Shown here: one piece after another, positions 1 through 8,690 of the stretch
How the letters are laid out: every line of letters starts with the position of its first letter
Numbering within the stretch: the first letter of the stretch is position 1
Notes under the pieces: model-generated
Database searches by the model: none
The model's input: only the letters and a program-made list of their open reading frames with translations
Told to the model about the DNA's origin: nothing
Program-made: the position numbers and the translations under genes
Source of the DNA: Ramlibacter sp.
Lineage (GTDB): Bacteria > Pseudomonadota > Gammaproteobacteria > Burkholderiales > Burkholderiaceae_C
NCBI GenBank assembly: GCA_013815685.1
Contig: JACDFR010000014.1
Span: 1-64,000, forward strand
Direction of reading: 5' to 3'
DNA length: 64,000 nucleotides

Positions 1-1
1 C

Positions 2-1165
2 GGCGGGGCTGCGCCGGCACCGGCAGCCCCTGCGACACAGGCGACCGCGGCCGGGGCCAACCCGGCGACCGCGCCGACCCAGGCGTCGGCGCAGCCCTCT
101 ACCGGCGGGCAAATCCAGGCCGACCCGGCCACCAACTCGCTGATCATCACCGCCGCGGAGCCCCAGTACCGGCAGATCCGCGCCGTCATCGACCGGCTGG
201 ATGCGCGGCGCGCGCAGGTCTACGTGGAAAGCCTGATCGCCGAGGTCAATGCCGACAAGGCCGCGGAGTTCGGCATCCAATGGCAGGGCCCGATCGGCAA
301 GAAGGGCGACAAGAACATCGGCGTGCTGGGCACCAACTTCACCATCGGTGGCCAGAACATCATCCAGCTGGCGACCCAGGCGGCCAGCGGGAATGCGCTG
401 CCGTCCTCAGGATTGAATTTCGGCGTGGCGACCCAGGTCAACGGCGTTTACGTGCTGGGCTTCCTGGCGCGCTTCCTCGAAGCCAACGGAAACGGCAACA
501 TCCTGTCCACACCCAACCTGCTGACACTGGACAATGAAGAAGCCAAGATCGTGATCGGCCAGAACGTGCCGTTCGTCACGGGCCAATTCACCAATACCGG
601 CGCCAACAACGGTTCGGTCAACCCGTTCCAGACCATCGAACGCAAGGACGTGGGCCTCACGCTGCGCGTGAAGCCGCAGATCAGCGAAAACGGCACCGTC
701 AAGCTGCAGATCTTCCAGGAAGTCTCCAGCGTCCAGGCGTCGTCGATCAACTCCGCCACCGGGCTGATCACGAACAAGCGCTCCATCGAATCGAACATCC
801 TGGTGGACGATGGCTCCATCGTGGTGCTGGGCGGCCTGCTGCAGGACGAATATTCCGGAAATCAGGAGAAAGTACCGATCCTTGGCGACGTGCCGCTGTT
901 CGGCAACCTCTTCAGGAGCGAGACCCGCAGCCGCAAGAAAACCAATCTGATGGTCTTCCTGCGGCCGGTCGTGGTGCGCGACACGGGCCAGAGCGATGCG
1001 CTGTCGCTCGACCGTTATGACCTGATGCGCGGCAAGCAGGAGGCGGCGCAGCCGCCCAGCAGCTTCGTGGTGCCGGTCAATGCCGCGCCCGTGCTGCCGG
1101 CCCTGCGCCCGCCCGAAACGCCGGCCCCCGCGCCTTCGAACGTACCCGCTCCCCTGGGCCAATAG
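2..1165 (+). CDS. gspD: Type II secretion system secretin GspD, C-terminal part
   Basis: The outer-membrane secretin forms the exit channel of the type II secretion system. The reading frame is open from the window edge (no start seen), so only the C-terminal ~387 residues are present. They begin with an Ala/Pro/Thr-rich linker, then an N-domain ending in a '[14 protein letters not shown]' type motif, then the secretin core with 'VPFVTG' and '[11 protein letters not shown]', and the conserved end '[11 protein letters not shown]' and 'LMVFLRP'. A Pro/Ala-rich tail follows. The stop is 4 bases before the GTG of gspE, so the two are an operon. Family assignment is firm; gene order beyond the left edge is unseen. 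Confidence 0.95.
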   Translation, partial: GGAAPAPAAPATQATAAGANPATAPTQASAQPSTGGQIQADPATNSLIITAAEPQYRQIRAVIDRLDARRAQVYVESLIAEVNADKAAEFGIQWQGPIGKKGDKNIGVLGTNFTIGGQNIIQLATQAASGNALPSSGLNFGVATQVNGVYVLGFLARFLEANGNGNILSTPNLLTLDNEEAKIVIGQNVPFVTGQFTNTGANNGSVNPFQTIERKDVGLTLRVKPQISENGTVKLQIFQEVSSVQASSINSATGLITNKRSIESNILVDDGSIVVLGGLLQDEYSGNQEKVPILGDVPLFGNLFRSETRSRKKTNLMVFLRPVVVRDTGQSDALSLDRYDLMRGKQEAAQPPSSFVVPVNAAPVLPALRPPETPAPAPSNVPAPLGQ

Positions 1166-1169
1166 TCCG

Positions 1170-2633
1170 GTGCGCCACCCCCTGCCCTACGCGTTCGCGC
1201 GCGGCAACCAGTTGCTGCTGGAAGACGACGGCCAGCAGGTCACGCTGTGGCACGGCCCCGCGGCGCAGATGCCTGCGCTCACGGAGGTGATCCGCAAGTA
1301 CGGCGTGCGCAGCCTGCAGCGGCTGGATGCCTCGGCCCTTGCGCAGCGCATCAGCGCCGCCTACGCCCAGGGCGAGTCGAGCGCCGCGACGGTGGTGAGC
1401 GAAGTGCAGAACGACGCCGACCTCTCGCGGATGATGCAGGAGCTGCCGGCCGTGGAAGACCTGCTGGAGACCAGCGACGACGCGCCGATCATCCGGATGC
1501 TTAACGCCTTGCTCACGCAGGCCGCGCGCGACGGCGCGAGCGACATCCACATCGAACCCTATGAGCGGCACTCGAGCGTGCGGTTCCGTGTCGACGGCAC
1601 CTTGCGCGAAGTTGTGCAGCCCAACCGCGCGCTGCACGCGGCGCTGATTTCCCGGCTGAAGATCATGGCCGAGCTCGACATCGCGGAAAAACGCCTGCCG
1701 CAGGACGGCCGCATCAGCTTGCGCATCGGGACTCGCGCCGTGGACGTGCGCGTCAGCACCTTGCCCAGCGCCCACGGCGAACGCGCCGTGCTGCGGCTCC
1801 TGGACAAGAGCGAGAGCAAACTGAGCCTGGAGTCGGTGGGCATGACCGGCGAAACCCTGCGGCGCTTCCTGGAGCTGATCGCGCAGCCCCACGGCATCAT
1901 CCTCGTGACCGGTCCGACCGGCTCGGGCAAGACCACGACGCTGTACGCGGCGCTCGGCCGCCTGGACGCCGGCAGCAGCAACATCATGACGGTGGAAGAC
2001 CCGATCGAGTATGAGTTGCCGGGCATCGGCCAGACCCAGGTCAACGCCAAGATCGACCTGGACTTCGCCAAGGCGCTGCGCGCCATCCTGCGCCAGGACC
2101 CCGACGTCATCATGATCGGCGAGATTCGCGACTACGAGACGGCGCAGATCGCGATCCAGGCCTCCCTCACCGGCCACCTGGTGCTGGCCACGCTGCACAC
2201 CAACGACGCCGCCAGCGCGGTGACGCGCCTGACAGACATGGGCGTCGAGCCGTTCCTGCTCAGCTCGTCGCTGCTGGGTGTCCTGGCACAGCGGCTGGTG
2301 CGCAAGCTGTGCGTGCATTGCAGTCCCACAGCCCCCACGCTCGTGTCTTCGCTGCCCCCCGAGGGAGCTCCCTCCGCCTTGGGACGGCCCGGCGGCGTGG
2401 GCCCGGGCTGCAGTGAGTGCGGGCAGACCGGCTACCAGGGGCGCACGGGCGTCTTCGAACTCATGGCGGCCACCGACGCGATCCGCGCGCAGATCCACAA
2501 CCGCGCGGCCGAGGCCGACATCCGCGCGGCCGCGCTGCAAGCCGGGATGACGCTAATGCGGGACGACGGCGAACGGCTGGTGCGTGAGGGAATCACGTCG
2601 CGGGAAGAACTGGTGCGGGTCACGCGCGAGTAG
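1170..2633 (+). CDS. gspE: Type II secretion ATPase GspE
   Basis: Cytoplasmic hexameric ATPase that powers pseudopilus assembly in type II secretion. The GTG at 1170 lies 4 bases after the gspD stop and gives 487 residues, the usual family length. The N-terminal domain is followed by Walker A '[10 protein letters not shown]' (Lys about residue 254), the Asp box, Walker B and His box ('[14 protein letters not shown]', '[14 protein letters not shown]'). A zinc-binding pair CVHC...CSEC is near the C-terminus with about 34 residues between the pairs. An upstream in-frame ATG at 1080 overlaps gspD and adds an unrelated Arg/Pro-rich leader, so I reject it. No gspF follows, so the operon ends here or is cut. 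Confidence 0.95.
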   Translation: MRHPLPYAFARGNQLLLEDDGQQVTLWHGPAAQMPALTEVIRKYGVRSLQRLDASALAQRISAAYAQGESSAATVVSEVQNDADLSRMMQELPAVEDLLETSDDAPIIRMLNALLTQAARDGASDIHIEPYERHSSVRFRVDGTLREVVQPNRALHAALISRLKIMAELDIAEKRLPQDGRISLRIGTRAVDVRVSTLPSAHGERAVLRLLDKSESKLSLESVGMTGETLRRFLELIAQPHGIILVTGPTGSGKTTTLYAALGRLDAGSSNIMTVEDPIEYELPGIGQTQVNAKIDLDFAKALRAILRQDPDVIMIGEIRDYETAQIAIQASLTGHLVLATLHTNDAASAVTRLTDMGVEPFLLSSSLLGVLAQRLVRKLCVHCSPTAPTLVSSLPPEGAPSALGRPGGVGPGCSECGQTGYQGRTGVFELMAATDAIRAQIHNRAAEADIRAAALQAGMTLMRDDGERLVREGITSREELVRVTRE

Positions 2634-2832
2634 TGCTCGAGTAGCGTGCGCTGCCTACACGCTCAGGGGCGTGGGGCTTTCCGGGCAACTCGACCGGCAC
2701 GACACGCCTGCCGTCCTCGTCTGAAGGCGGCCCCTTTGGCTTCGGGTCGCCCGGCTGGGGTTCGGGGTTGTTGACAGGCGGCACCGATTCCGGCGCGGGA
2801 ACATCGGAATTCATCCGAACCTCGGAATTCAT
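2620..2832 (-). CDS. Small proline-rich protein, unknown function
   Basis: A 70-residue ORF very rich in Pro, Glu, Asp and Gly ('[18 protein letters not shown]'), with no recognised domain. The ATG at 2832 follows the stop of the upstream minus-strand ORF by four bases, which fits translational coupling. Its end overlaps the end of gspE by 14 bases on the opposite strand. Low sequence complexity and lack of homology I can name make this an uncertain gene. It may be a cytoplasmic disordered protein. Confidence 0.35.
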   Translation of the reverse strand: MNSEVRMNSDVPAPESVPPVNNPEPQPGDPKPKGPPSDEDGRRVVPVELPGKPHAPERVGSARYSSTTRA

Positions 2833-2836
2833 CCCG

Positions 2837-3091
2837 TCAGCCCTTTCGACCGCCACGCGTCTCGGCGCCATCGGCGATTCCGGGCCCGCTGTCCTGGACC
2901 GGGTCGGCATCTTCATCCTCGATGTCGGCTGCCATCCGTTCCGGGTGATCGGGCAGCCCAGGGCGGCTCGTTATATCGGGGCCAGCCCCGTGGGCGGGCA
3001 GCTCACCGCCGGGCTTGGGCTGCGGAAACTTGCGCTCCGGCAGCCTGCTCACCATTTCATCGCCAAGAGGGCTTCGATCGACTGGGGGCAT
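2837..3091 (-). CDS. Small charged/proline-rich protein, unknown function
   Basis: An 84-residue ORF. The ATG at 3091 is preceded on the minus strand by AAAGGAG about 7 bases upstream, a good ribosome-binding site. The product has Pro- and Asp/Glu-rich stretches ('KFPQPKPGGELPAHGAGPD', 'ADIEDEDADPVQD') and no domain I recognise. It sits directly upstream of the second proline-rich ORF as a two-gene unit between gspE and the cis-prenyltransferase, convergent with the former and divergent from the latter. Confidence 0.4.
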   Translation of the reverse strand: MPPVDRSPLGDEMVSRLPERKFPQPKPGGELPAHGAGPDITSRPGLPDHPERMAADIEDEDADPVQDSGPGIADGAETRGGRKG

Positions 3092-3228
3092 GACGGCTCC
3101 TTTCCATTGATTCTGGATCGCGGCTTGCGCACTGTCGTTCAGCACATCTCGCGACCGGCTGTCGGTCTGAGTCCTACCGCGCGCCAGCCGCGTGCACATC
3201 GGGCATGCTGCTTGCTGCTAGCCGCTGC

Positions 3229-3843
3229 ATGAAACGCAACAACATCCCGCACCACATCGGCTTCATCCCGGATGGGAACCGTCGCTGGGCTTCGGCCCGC
3301 CAACTGCCCAAGGAAGCCGGGTATGCAAGTGGGATCGAGCCCGGAATCGTTCTGTTCGAGCGCTGCCGCGAGCTCGGCATCGAAGAGGTGTCGGTCTATG
3401 GCTTCACGCAGGACAACACCCGCCGCCCGTCGATCCAGACCGAGCACTTCCGCAATGCTTGCGTTGACTTCGCGCTCAAGATCGCGGCGCGCGGTGCGGC
3501 CCTGCTGGTACTGGGCGACGACCGCTCGCCGCAGTTTCCCGCACCGCTGCTGGCATTTCGGCAACGGCAGGGCCAGGGCATCAAGGTCAACTTTCTCGTC
3601 AACTACGGATGGGAGTGGGATCTGGACGGTCTGCGCAGTGGCGCGCTTCGATCTGCCGAGGTGTCCCGGCTCGACCTTGTGGTGCGCTGGGGCGGGGGCC
3701 GCAGGCTGAGTGGCTTCCTGCCCGCCCAGTCCGTCTATGCGGACATCTACGTCGTCGAGGCCTTCTGGCCCGATTTCGACATCACGCACCTCGACACGGC
3801 CCTGGCCTGGTTCAAGCAGCAAGACCGCACGTTGGGCGGATGA
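3229..3843 (+). CDS. Short cis-prenyltransferase (undecaprenyl diphosphate synthase family)
   Basis: The family condenses isopentenyl diphosphate units into Z-polyprenyl diphosphates used as lipid carriers. The diagnostic N-terminal motif 'HIGFIPDGNRRWA' is at residues ~8-20, and the C-terminal signature 'RLSGFLPAQSVYADIY' plus 'FWPDFDITHLDTAL' is present. At 204 residues it is about 40 shorter than housekeeping UppS, and the middle region that elongates the chain looks compressed. This suggests a short-chain or specialised enzyme rather than the cell-wall enzyme. ATG 3229 is chosen because the homology starts 7 residues later; an upstream start at 3205 would add eight residues. Whether it belongs to the neighbouring biosynthetic cluster is open. 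Confidence 0.8.
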   Translation: MKRNNIPHHIGFIPDGNRRWASARQLPKEAGYASGIEPGIVLFERCRELGIEEVSVYGFTQDNTRRPSIQTEHFRNACVDFALKIAARGAALLVLGDDRSPQFPAPLLAFRQRQGQGIKVNFLVNYGWEWDLDGLRSGALRSAEVSRLDLVVRWGGGRRLSGFLPAQSVYADIYVVEAFWPDFDITHLDTALAWFKQQDRTLGG

Positions 3844-4705
3844 GCTAGCGTGTTGAACTCGTTTTGCTAACCGGGCTTACCTTTGCTGACCAAGCTTCGG
3901 AAACCGGCGATGACATCGTCAACGTGATTTTTGCTCATCAAAACGGCGTGTGAGGGCTCCCGGTGCGGTAAAAAAATGCCGCTAAACAAAAAAAACTGGC
4001 CGAAACGCCGCCGTCGACAACACGGGGCGGCGGGGTTTGTGGGGTACGTCAATTCGCGCCGCTGACCGGAGATCCTGAGAGTGTTCGGCAATGCGCGAGG
4101 CCACTGCGATCACGCGCTCAATTTCACTTGATGATTCGCGCGCACCGGATGTGGGGCGATTGCTAATCCTGACAGTTGTAGAAACGGTTTGCCGTCGATT
4201 GAATGCCTTGTGTGCGGATTGAGCACGCGCGAAGGTTTACTGCCATGCGTCACTGACCGGGTCGGCTCCAGGAGCTTCACCGGTCGTGCGGCTGGCCGAT
4301 GCCAACGCGTTCGCATCAGCGCACCTTGATACACGGAGAAGTCCAGATGAATGCTCCCTTCCAGTCGGATTTGTCGGCGCAAGCGCAGAGGCCGCTCGCG
4401 GGGTCGCACCATTCGTGCGGGTCTCGGCGCCGGCAGCACGAATGAGCTCCCTCTCGACGAGCACCAGGCGCCGATCGGCGTGAACAGCCGGTCTTCGCGC
4501 CGCCGGGGCACCGGCGGCACGAAACCGTTCACCGCGGCCTGACAGCCGCGCCCGCGCCCTGCCCGGCCAGCGCTCCGGCCCGAGGGGCCAGGCTCATTTC
4601 GGCGCGGCCGTAACGAAACAGAAAAGACCCGCTATCGCGGCGGCGCAGCTATCTGCGCCTTCGCAAAACTGCGGCCGCAGCGTTCCCGTGCAAGTGAAAC
4701 CATAG
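3844..4705 (+). other. Intergenic region without a confident gene
   Basis: About 860 bases between the cis-prenyltransferase and the LuxR-type gene. The only candidate is a 32-codon ORF at 4347-4445 (+) with GGAGA nearby and an ATGA overlap into a 13-codon ORF. Neither has recognisable content. I see no tRNA, insertion sequence or clear lux box here. Both orientations contain only low-complexity Arg/Pro ORFs typical of high-GC noise. Confidence 0.5.
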
Positions 4706-5734
4706 ATGGCCCGACCACCCAGATCCGCCCCCGCTGATCGCGCCGCCGCCGACACTGTGCAGGTGCGGCATTGCGTCGTCGACGGCAAGCGCATCTCATT
4801 GAGCGTGCGCGGCAACGACAAGCGCGGGTTCAGGCTGGAGCGCCGCTGCCGCAGCCCCGGCGAGCCGGTTTCGATCCAGCACCTGGACCTGCGCGACAGC
4901 GGCCAGGTGGCCGAATTCATCGAGCACGATCCTTATGCGGACGAACTCGGGATCGAATACCGCTGCGTGCTCGGGGCGCTGGGCAACCGGGACGCCGGCG
5001 CGAACGTGCCGCGGCCCGAGTTCGCTTTCGAATGCGAAAACGAGGGCGAGCTGGCCGCGCTCATGCGCAGCGTCTGTGAGGCTTGTGGAGCCACGCACTG
5101 CTTCTATCACTGGTTCGTCGTCGACGAGCAGGAAGAGGCCGAGTTCGAAAGCCACCACCTGCTGGTCGGCGGCCCGCCGGCCTGGGCGCAGCGCTACGTC
5201 CACCAACACCGGTACCTGAACGACCCCGCAGTCGCGCATGCGCGCGAAGATTCGCAACCGCTGCGCGGATCGGCGCTCGTCTCGCTCGCGCCCGAACACT
5301 GGCTGAACCAGGACGGTCGATCCCACGGCTTGTGCAGCAACGTGTTCCTTCCAGCGCACCGGCGAGACAATTCCGCGTTCGGGCTCTTGCACGTCAGCGC
5401 ACCGCTGGCGGCACCGCAAGGGGAAGAGGCGCTTTGGGCACATCGCCGGCTGCTGCGCGGGCTTGCCGATGAACTGCTCGAGTGGCGCGTGATGCGGCTG
5501 CGCCAGGAGCTCGCCCGTGAGCTGTCGCTCACATACCCCGAAGTACTCGCGCTCAGGCTGGTCGCAAGCGGCGGGAGCGCGCGCCACGTGGCCGAGGAAC
5601 TCAACTTAGGAGAACGCGAAATCTACCAGTTGTTCATCGCCATCAACCGCAAGATGAACAGCAAGCACATCAAGAGCAGCGCGAACAAGGCAAAGCAATA
5701 CGGACTGCTGGCGGAAGCTGTACTTTCGAACTAG
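4706..5734 (+). CDS. LuxR-family transcriptional regulator (autoinducer-binding type), solo
   Basis: 342 residues. The first ~100 residues are an extra N-terminal segment I do not recognise. Then follows a region resembling the autoinducer-binding domain ('YVHQHRYLNDPAVAHARE', and 'LCSNVFLPAH' and 'FGLLHVSA' further on). The C-terminus (~280-340) fits a LuxR helix-turn-helix ('LTYPEVLALRLVASGGSARH', ending 'KQYGLLAEA'). Canonical LuxR HTH residues are only partly kept. It lies immediately upstream of the biosynthetic operon in the same direction, so it is the likely pathway activator. No luxI-type synthase is in the window, so it would act as a LuxR solo or sense the pathway product. The ATG at 4706 is the first in frame; a later start is possible. 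Confidence 0.75.
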   Translation: MARPPRSAPADRAAADTVQVRHCVVDGKRISLSVRGNDKRGFRLERRCRSPGEPVSIQHLDLRDSGQVAEFIEHDPYADELGIEYRCVLGALGNRDAGANVPRPEFAFECENEGELAALMRSVCEACGATHCFYHWFVVDEQEEAEFESHHLLVGGPPAWAQRYVHQHRYLNDPAVAHAREDSQPLRGSALVSLAPEHWLNQDGRSHGLCSNVFLPAHRRDNSAFGLLHVSAPLAAPQGEEALWAHRRLLRGLADELLEWRVMRLRQELARELSLTYPEVLALRLVASGGSARHVAEELNLGEREIYQLFIAINRKMNSKHIKSSANKAKQYGLLAEAVLSN

Positions 5735-5846
5735 CATCGTCACCAATTGCAGAGCATTTTTTTATCGATGGTTATGCCGCAAATCATCTAAGTAATTGCA
5801 GCGGGGATCGCCCTTAGCCTTGCGTCTCTTCGGAAATGAACAGCAT
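5735..5846 (+). promoter_or_regulatory. Probable promoter region of the biosynthetic operon
   Basis: AT-rich gap (seven T run near 5758) between the LuxR gene and the adenylation gene. The octamer AATTGCAG occurs twice, at 5745-5752 and 5794-5801, 49 bases apart, and could be a regulator half-site. No convincing lux-box palindrome is visible. Assignment is by position only. Confidence 0.3.
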
Positions 5847-7439
5847 ATGGGCAAACACATCGTTCAAGCAATCCAGTCGCATGCGATCAGCATGCCGTAC
5901 CAATGCGCGCTGTCCGATACGAGCATCGACCTCAGCTACGAGGAACTCGATAGCTTCAGTACGCGCTTCGCCATCCGGTTGCAGGTTCTGCAATGCAAGC
6001 CCGGCGACCGCGTGGTCATGCTGGCAAGCCGCCGCGCCGTGCTCGTGGCCGCCATCATCGGCGTCTTCAAGGCGGGCTGCGTGCATGTACCGCTCGATCC
6101 GGGTATGCCGGCCGAGCGGCTGCGATACATCCTCAACGACATTGCCCCCGCGGTAGTGATCACCGAGGACGAGCTTGCCGACGGCATCGGGGCCAATCTT
6201 CCGCAGCCGGCGGGCATCGTCTCGCTGAGCGAACTCGAACGCCTGATAACCGACGACGAGGAATACGCGCAGCGAGCCGCGCTCGTGCGGCCGTCGCCCC
6301 TGCCCGCGCCGGACGACCAGGCGATCGCATATTGCATCTATACCTCGGGCTCAACCGGGCGGCCCAAAGGCGTGCTGATCAACCATCGCAGCATCGTCGA
6401 TTTCTTCGAAGGCACGCGAGAGGTCTACGACGTCAGGTCGAACTCGAAATGCGCCAGCTTTTCGCCGCTGCATTTCGACGTCTTCCTGATGGACATGCTG
6501 TTCCCGCTGGCGGAAGGCGCGCATCTGCGCGTTCATGACGACATCGTCGTGCCGGACCTGCTCTTCGCAACGGTCCAGGGCAACGACGTGACGCACTTCT
6601 CCGCCTGGGGAATGATGCTGGGACTGATGGCGCAGGCGTCCGATTTCGCCACGGCGCCGATGCCCCACCTGAAGACGATCCTCACGGGCACCGACGTGCC
6701 GGACGTCAAGACGATCCAGCGCTGGCTGAAGAAGAACACCGGCGTGCGGGTAATCAACGCCTACGGCCCGACCGAAGCCACATGCGCCGCGACGGCTCAT
6801 GTGATCAGGGAGATCGAGCCGGACCGCAAGCAGCTCTACCCGATCGGCAAGCCGCTGGCGCATGTGCAGGTGCGGCTGGTCGACAGCCGCGGCGAACCCA
6901 TCGAGGCCGTCGAAACGCCGGGCGAGCTGATGATCGGCGGCAGCCAGGTCATGCAAGGCTACTGGCACCTGCCCGAAGAGACCGCGGCACGCCTGACCTA
7001 CTTGAACGGGGTGCCGTTCTATAGGACGGGCGACATCTGCACCTACCTGGAGGATGGCAGCCTGTTCTATATCGGCCGCAAGGACAACGAAGTGAAGATC
7101 GGCGGCTACCGAATCCACCTGAACGAGATCCAGCGTGTCATCAACAGCGTGGCGCATGTCCATGCGTCGGAGATCGTCCTGCTGGAGTCCCGCTACGGGG
7201 AAAAACTGCTGGCGGCCGGCGTCCTCATCGAGAAGGGCTGCCCAATCGGCGCCGAGAGGTTGACGGAGGCGATCAGGAAGCGCCTGTCCATGGAGCTGCC
7301 GAGGTACATGGTGCCCCGGTACGTAACGATTCTCGAGCAGTTTCCGCTGCTGTCATCGGGAAAGACGGATCGCAAGGCGCTTCTGTCGACTCTGCAACAT
7401 CGCATCAACGAAAGTAACCAAGAGGAAGTGAACACATGA
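5847..7439 (+). CDS. Free-standing NRPS adenylation domain (amino acid activation)
   Basis: Activates an amino acid as the aminoacyl-AMP and loads it on the carrier protein encoded next door. The core motifs are complete: A3 'YTSGSTGRPKG' (~165), A4 'HFDVF' (~210), A5 'NAYGPTE' (~304), A7 'YRTGD' (~392), A8 'GRKDNEVKIGGYRI', and A10 'SGKTDRKAL' with catalytic Lys ~506. By alignment to PheA from memory, the pocket keeps the alpha-amino-binding Asp followed by Val (D, V, M, then uncertain, L, G, A, C, A). This matches neither the SyrB1 threonine code nor any code I know. There is no condensation or carrier domain. ATG 5847 starts ~15 residues before the domain; a TTG at 5796 is possible. It overlaps the carrier gene by 4 bases. 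Confidence 0.93.
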   Translation: MGKHIVQAIQSHAISMPYQCALSDTSIDLSYEELDSFSTRFAIRLQVLQCKPGDRVVMLASRRAVLVAAIIGVFKAGCVHVPLDPGMPAERLRYILNDIAPAVVITEDELADGIGANLPQPAGIVSLSELERLITDDEEYAQRAALVRPSPLPAPDDQAIAYCIYTSGSTGRPKGVLINHRSIVDFFEGTREVYDVRSNSKCASFSPLHFDVFLMDMLFPLAEGAHLRVHDDIVVPDLLFATVQGNDVTHFSAWGMMLGLMAQASDFATAPMPHLKTILTGTDVPDVKTIQRWLKKNTGVRVINAYGPTEATCAATAHVIREIEPDRKQLYPIGKPLAHVQVRLVDSRGEPIEAVETPGELMIGGSQVMQGYWHLPEETAARLTYLNGVPFYRTGDICTYLEDGSLFYIGRKDNEVKIGGYRIHLNEIQRVINSVAHVHASEIVLLESRYGEKLLAAGVLIEKGCPIGAERLTEAIRKRLSMELPRYMVPRYVTILEQFPLLSSGKTDRKALLSTLQHRINESNQEEVNT

Positions 7440-7696
7440 ACACTGAAGCTACTGTTATTCAAATTCTGGAAGACGTCATCGGCGTCAAGAAACTGAATCG
7501 CGACACCCGATTTCTGGATATTGGAGGCAACTCGCTCAATCTGGTCGCGGTACTGAAGCAAATCAAGGAAAAGACGGGTGCGGCGCCTTCGCCGCGGCTG
7601 TTCTTTGACAAGACGCGTTCGACGGTGGCGGCCATCAGCGCGGAGATCGACTCGCAACGCGAAACCAATCGCGCGCCCGTCTCGGTCTCGGCCTAA
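7436..7696 (+). CDS. Free-standing peptidyl/aminoacyl carrier protein
   Basis: An 86-residue carrier protein with the phosphopantetheine site 'DIGGNSL' (Ser33) and the usual helix pattern. It overlaps the adenylation gene through ATGA, so the two are translationally coupled and should act as a split A-T didomain (compare SyrB1 or CmaA, where A and T are fused). It would carry the aminoacyl thioester presented to the adjacent halogenase, since SyrB2-type enzymes act only on carrier-bound substrates (established for SyrB2 and CmaB). The C-terminal 15 residues are a flexible tail. Confidence 0.93.
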   Translation: MNTEATVIQILEDVIGVKKLNRDTRFLDIGGNSLNLVAVLKQIKEKTGAAPSPRLFFDKTRSTVAAISAEIDSQRETNRAPVSVSA

Positions 7697-7764
7697 CCAG
7701 GCTTCGTCTTTCGATATCCGCCGCAATCACGACATTTTTTTCACACTTTATTAGGAGAACCGAG

Positions 7765-8673
7765 ATGGAAAAGCGCTTTCATTTGTCAGAGGCCGAGAAG
7801 AAATCCTTCTATGAGAATGGTTTCGCCGGCCCCTTCACCCTGTACGAGCCCGAAGAGATGACCCGCATCTGGGAAGACATCCGCATGGACCTGCTCGACA
7901 CGGCCAACGCACCTTTCCCCGACAGCAGGCTGAACTACGACCGGCACATCGATCTGCCCCAGATGAACCAGATCGTCAGCAATCCGCGGATCGTGGACCG
8001 CGTCTCCAGCATCTTGGGCCCCGACTTGCTGAGCTGGCGTTCGGAGTGGTTCCCGAAGTACCCGGGCGACGAGGGCACCGACTGGCACCAGGCCGAAAGC
8101 TTCGTCGAGTTCGAGGGCACGGAGAAGCTGGAGCCGACCGCCGCCGAGGAAGGCCGGCCGTGGGAGTTGACCGCCTGGATCGCCATGAGCGAGGCGACCA
8201 AGGAGAACGGTTGCCTGAAACTCATGCCGGGCAGCCACCGCACGTGGTACTTCGACGAGAAGAAGAACATTCCGTTCGAGCCCGAGAACTTCAACAAGCG
8301 CCAGCTGGAAGATGGTCAGAAGTCCGGTTTCTACGGCTATGACTACGAGAAACTGAAGCTCGACCCGACGTGGAAGCCCGACGAGTCGCGCGCGGTGCAC
8401 ATGGAAGTGAAGCCGGGCCAGTTCTTCATCTTCACGTCGCGCTGCATGCACGGCTCCAATGCGAACATCAGCAAGGACTCGGTGCGCTTCGGCCTGGCCA
8501 CGCGCTTCGTTCCCACGCACGTGAAGGTCTACTCCGGCCAGGAGTCGTTCCATCACTTCGGCGAGGTTCTGCCGCTGGACCGCTACACCACGATCCTCGT
8601 GGCTGGGGAGGACAAGTACCGCCATAACCGCGTGGTCGAGCCGATGAAGGTCGACGCCCCGGTGGCCGCGTAA
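7765..8673 (+). CDS. SyrB2-type non-heme Fe(II)/2-oxoglutarate-dependent halogenase
   Basis: 302 residues of the PhyH superfamily, strikingly like the syringomycin halogenase SyrB2 over its length (shared blocks 'FPKYPGDEGTDWHQA', 'GFFGYDY'-like 'GFYGYDYEKL', 'WKPDES', 'AVHMEVKPGQFFIF'). The iron facial triad is His108 and His229, with Ala110 where hydroxylases have Asp/Glu (His-Gln-Ala). That Ala opens the site for chloride and is the hallmark of this halogenase class. It therefore probably chlorinates an unactivated sp3 carbon of the aminoacyl group on the neighbouring carrier protein. The start has AGGAGA six bases upstream of ATG 7765. The family call is strong; substrate and number of chlorines are unknown. 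Confidence 0.93.
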   Translation: MEKRFHLSEAEKKSFYENGFAGPFTLYEPEEMTRIWEDIRMDLLDTANAPFPDSRLNYDRHIDLPQMNQIVSNPRIVDRVSSILGPDLLSWRSEWFPKYPGDEGTDWHQAESFVEFEGTEKLEPTAAEEGRPWELTAWIAMSEATKENGCLKLMPGSHRTWYFDEKKNIPFEPENFNKRQLEDGQKSGFYGYDYEKLKLDPTWKPDESRAVHMEVKPGQFFIFTSRCMHGSNANISKDSVRFGLATRFVPTHVKVYSGQESFHHFGEVLPLDRYTTILVAGEDKYRHNRVVEPMKVDAPVAA

Positions 8674-8690
8674 CGAACGGCCGCGCCGAC

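Noticed and set aside
407-2540. Long minus-strand open frames opposite gspD and gspE
   Set aside because: They are antisense shadows of high-GC genes; products are His/Arg/Gly-rich without domains, and the plus strand is firmly assigned.
4347-4445. 32-codon ORF upstream of the LuxR gene as a signalling peptide
   Set aside because: It has a fair ribosome-binding site but no distinguishing content; left as an unassigned possibility.
5847-7439. Threonine-activating SyrB1 equivalent
   Set aside because: Pocket residues after the conserved Asp do not match the threonine code, so I did not assign threonine despite the SyrB2-like partner.
7765-8673. Ordinary phytanoyl-CoA dioxygenase-type hydroxylase
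   Set aside because: The carboxylate ligand of hydroxylases is Ala here and similarity to SyrB2 extends over the whole protein, so halogenase is the better call.
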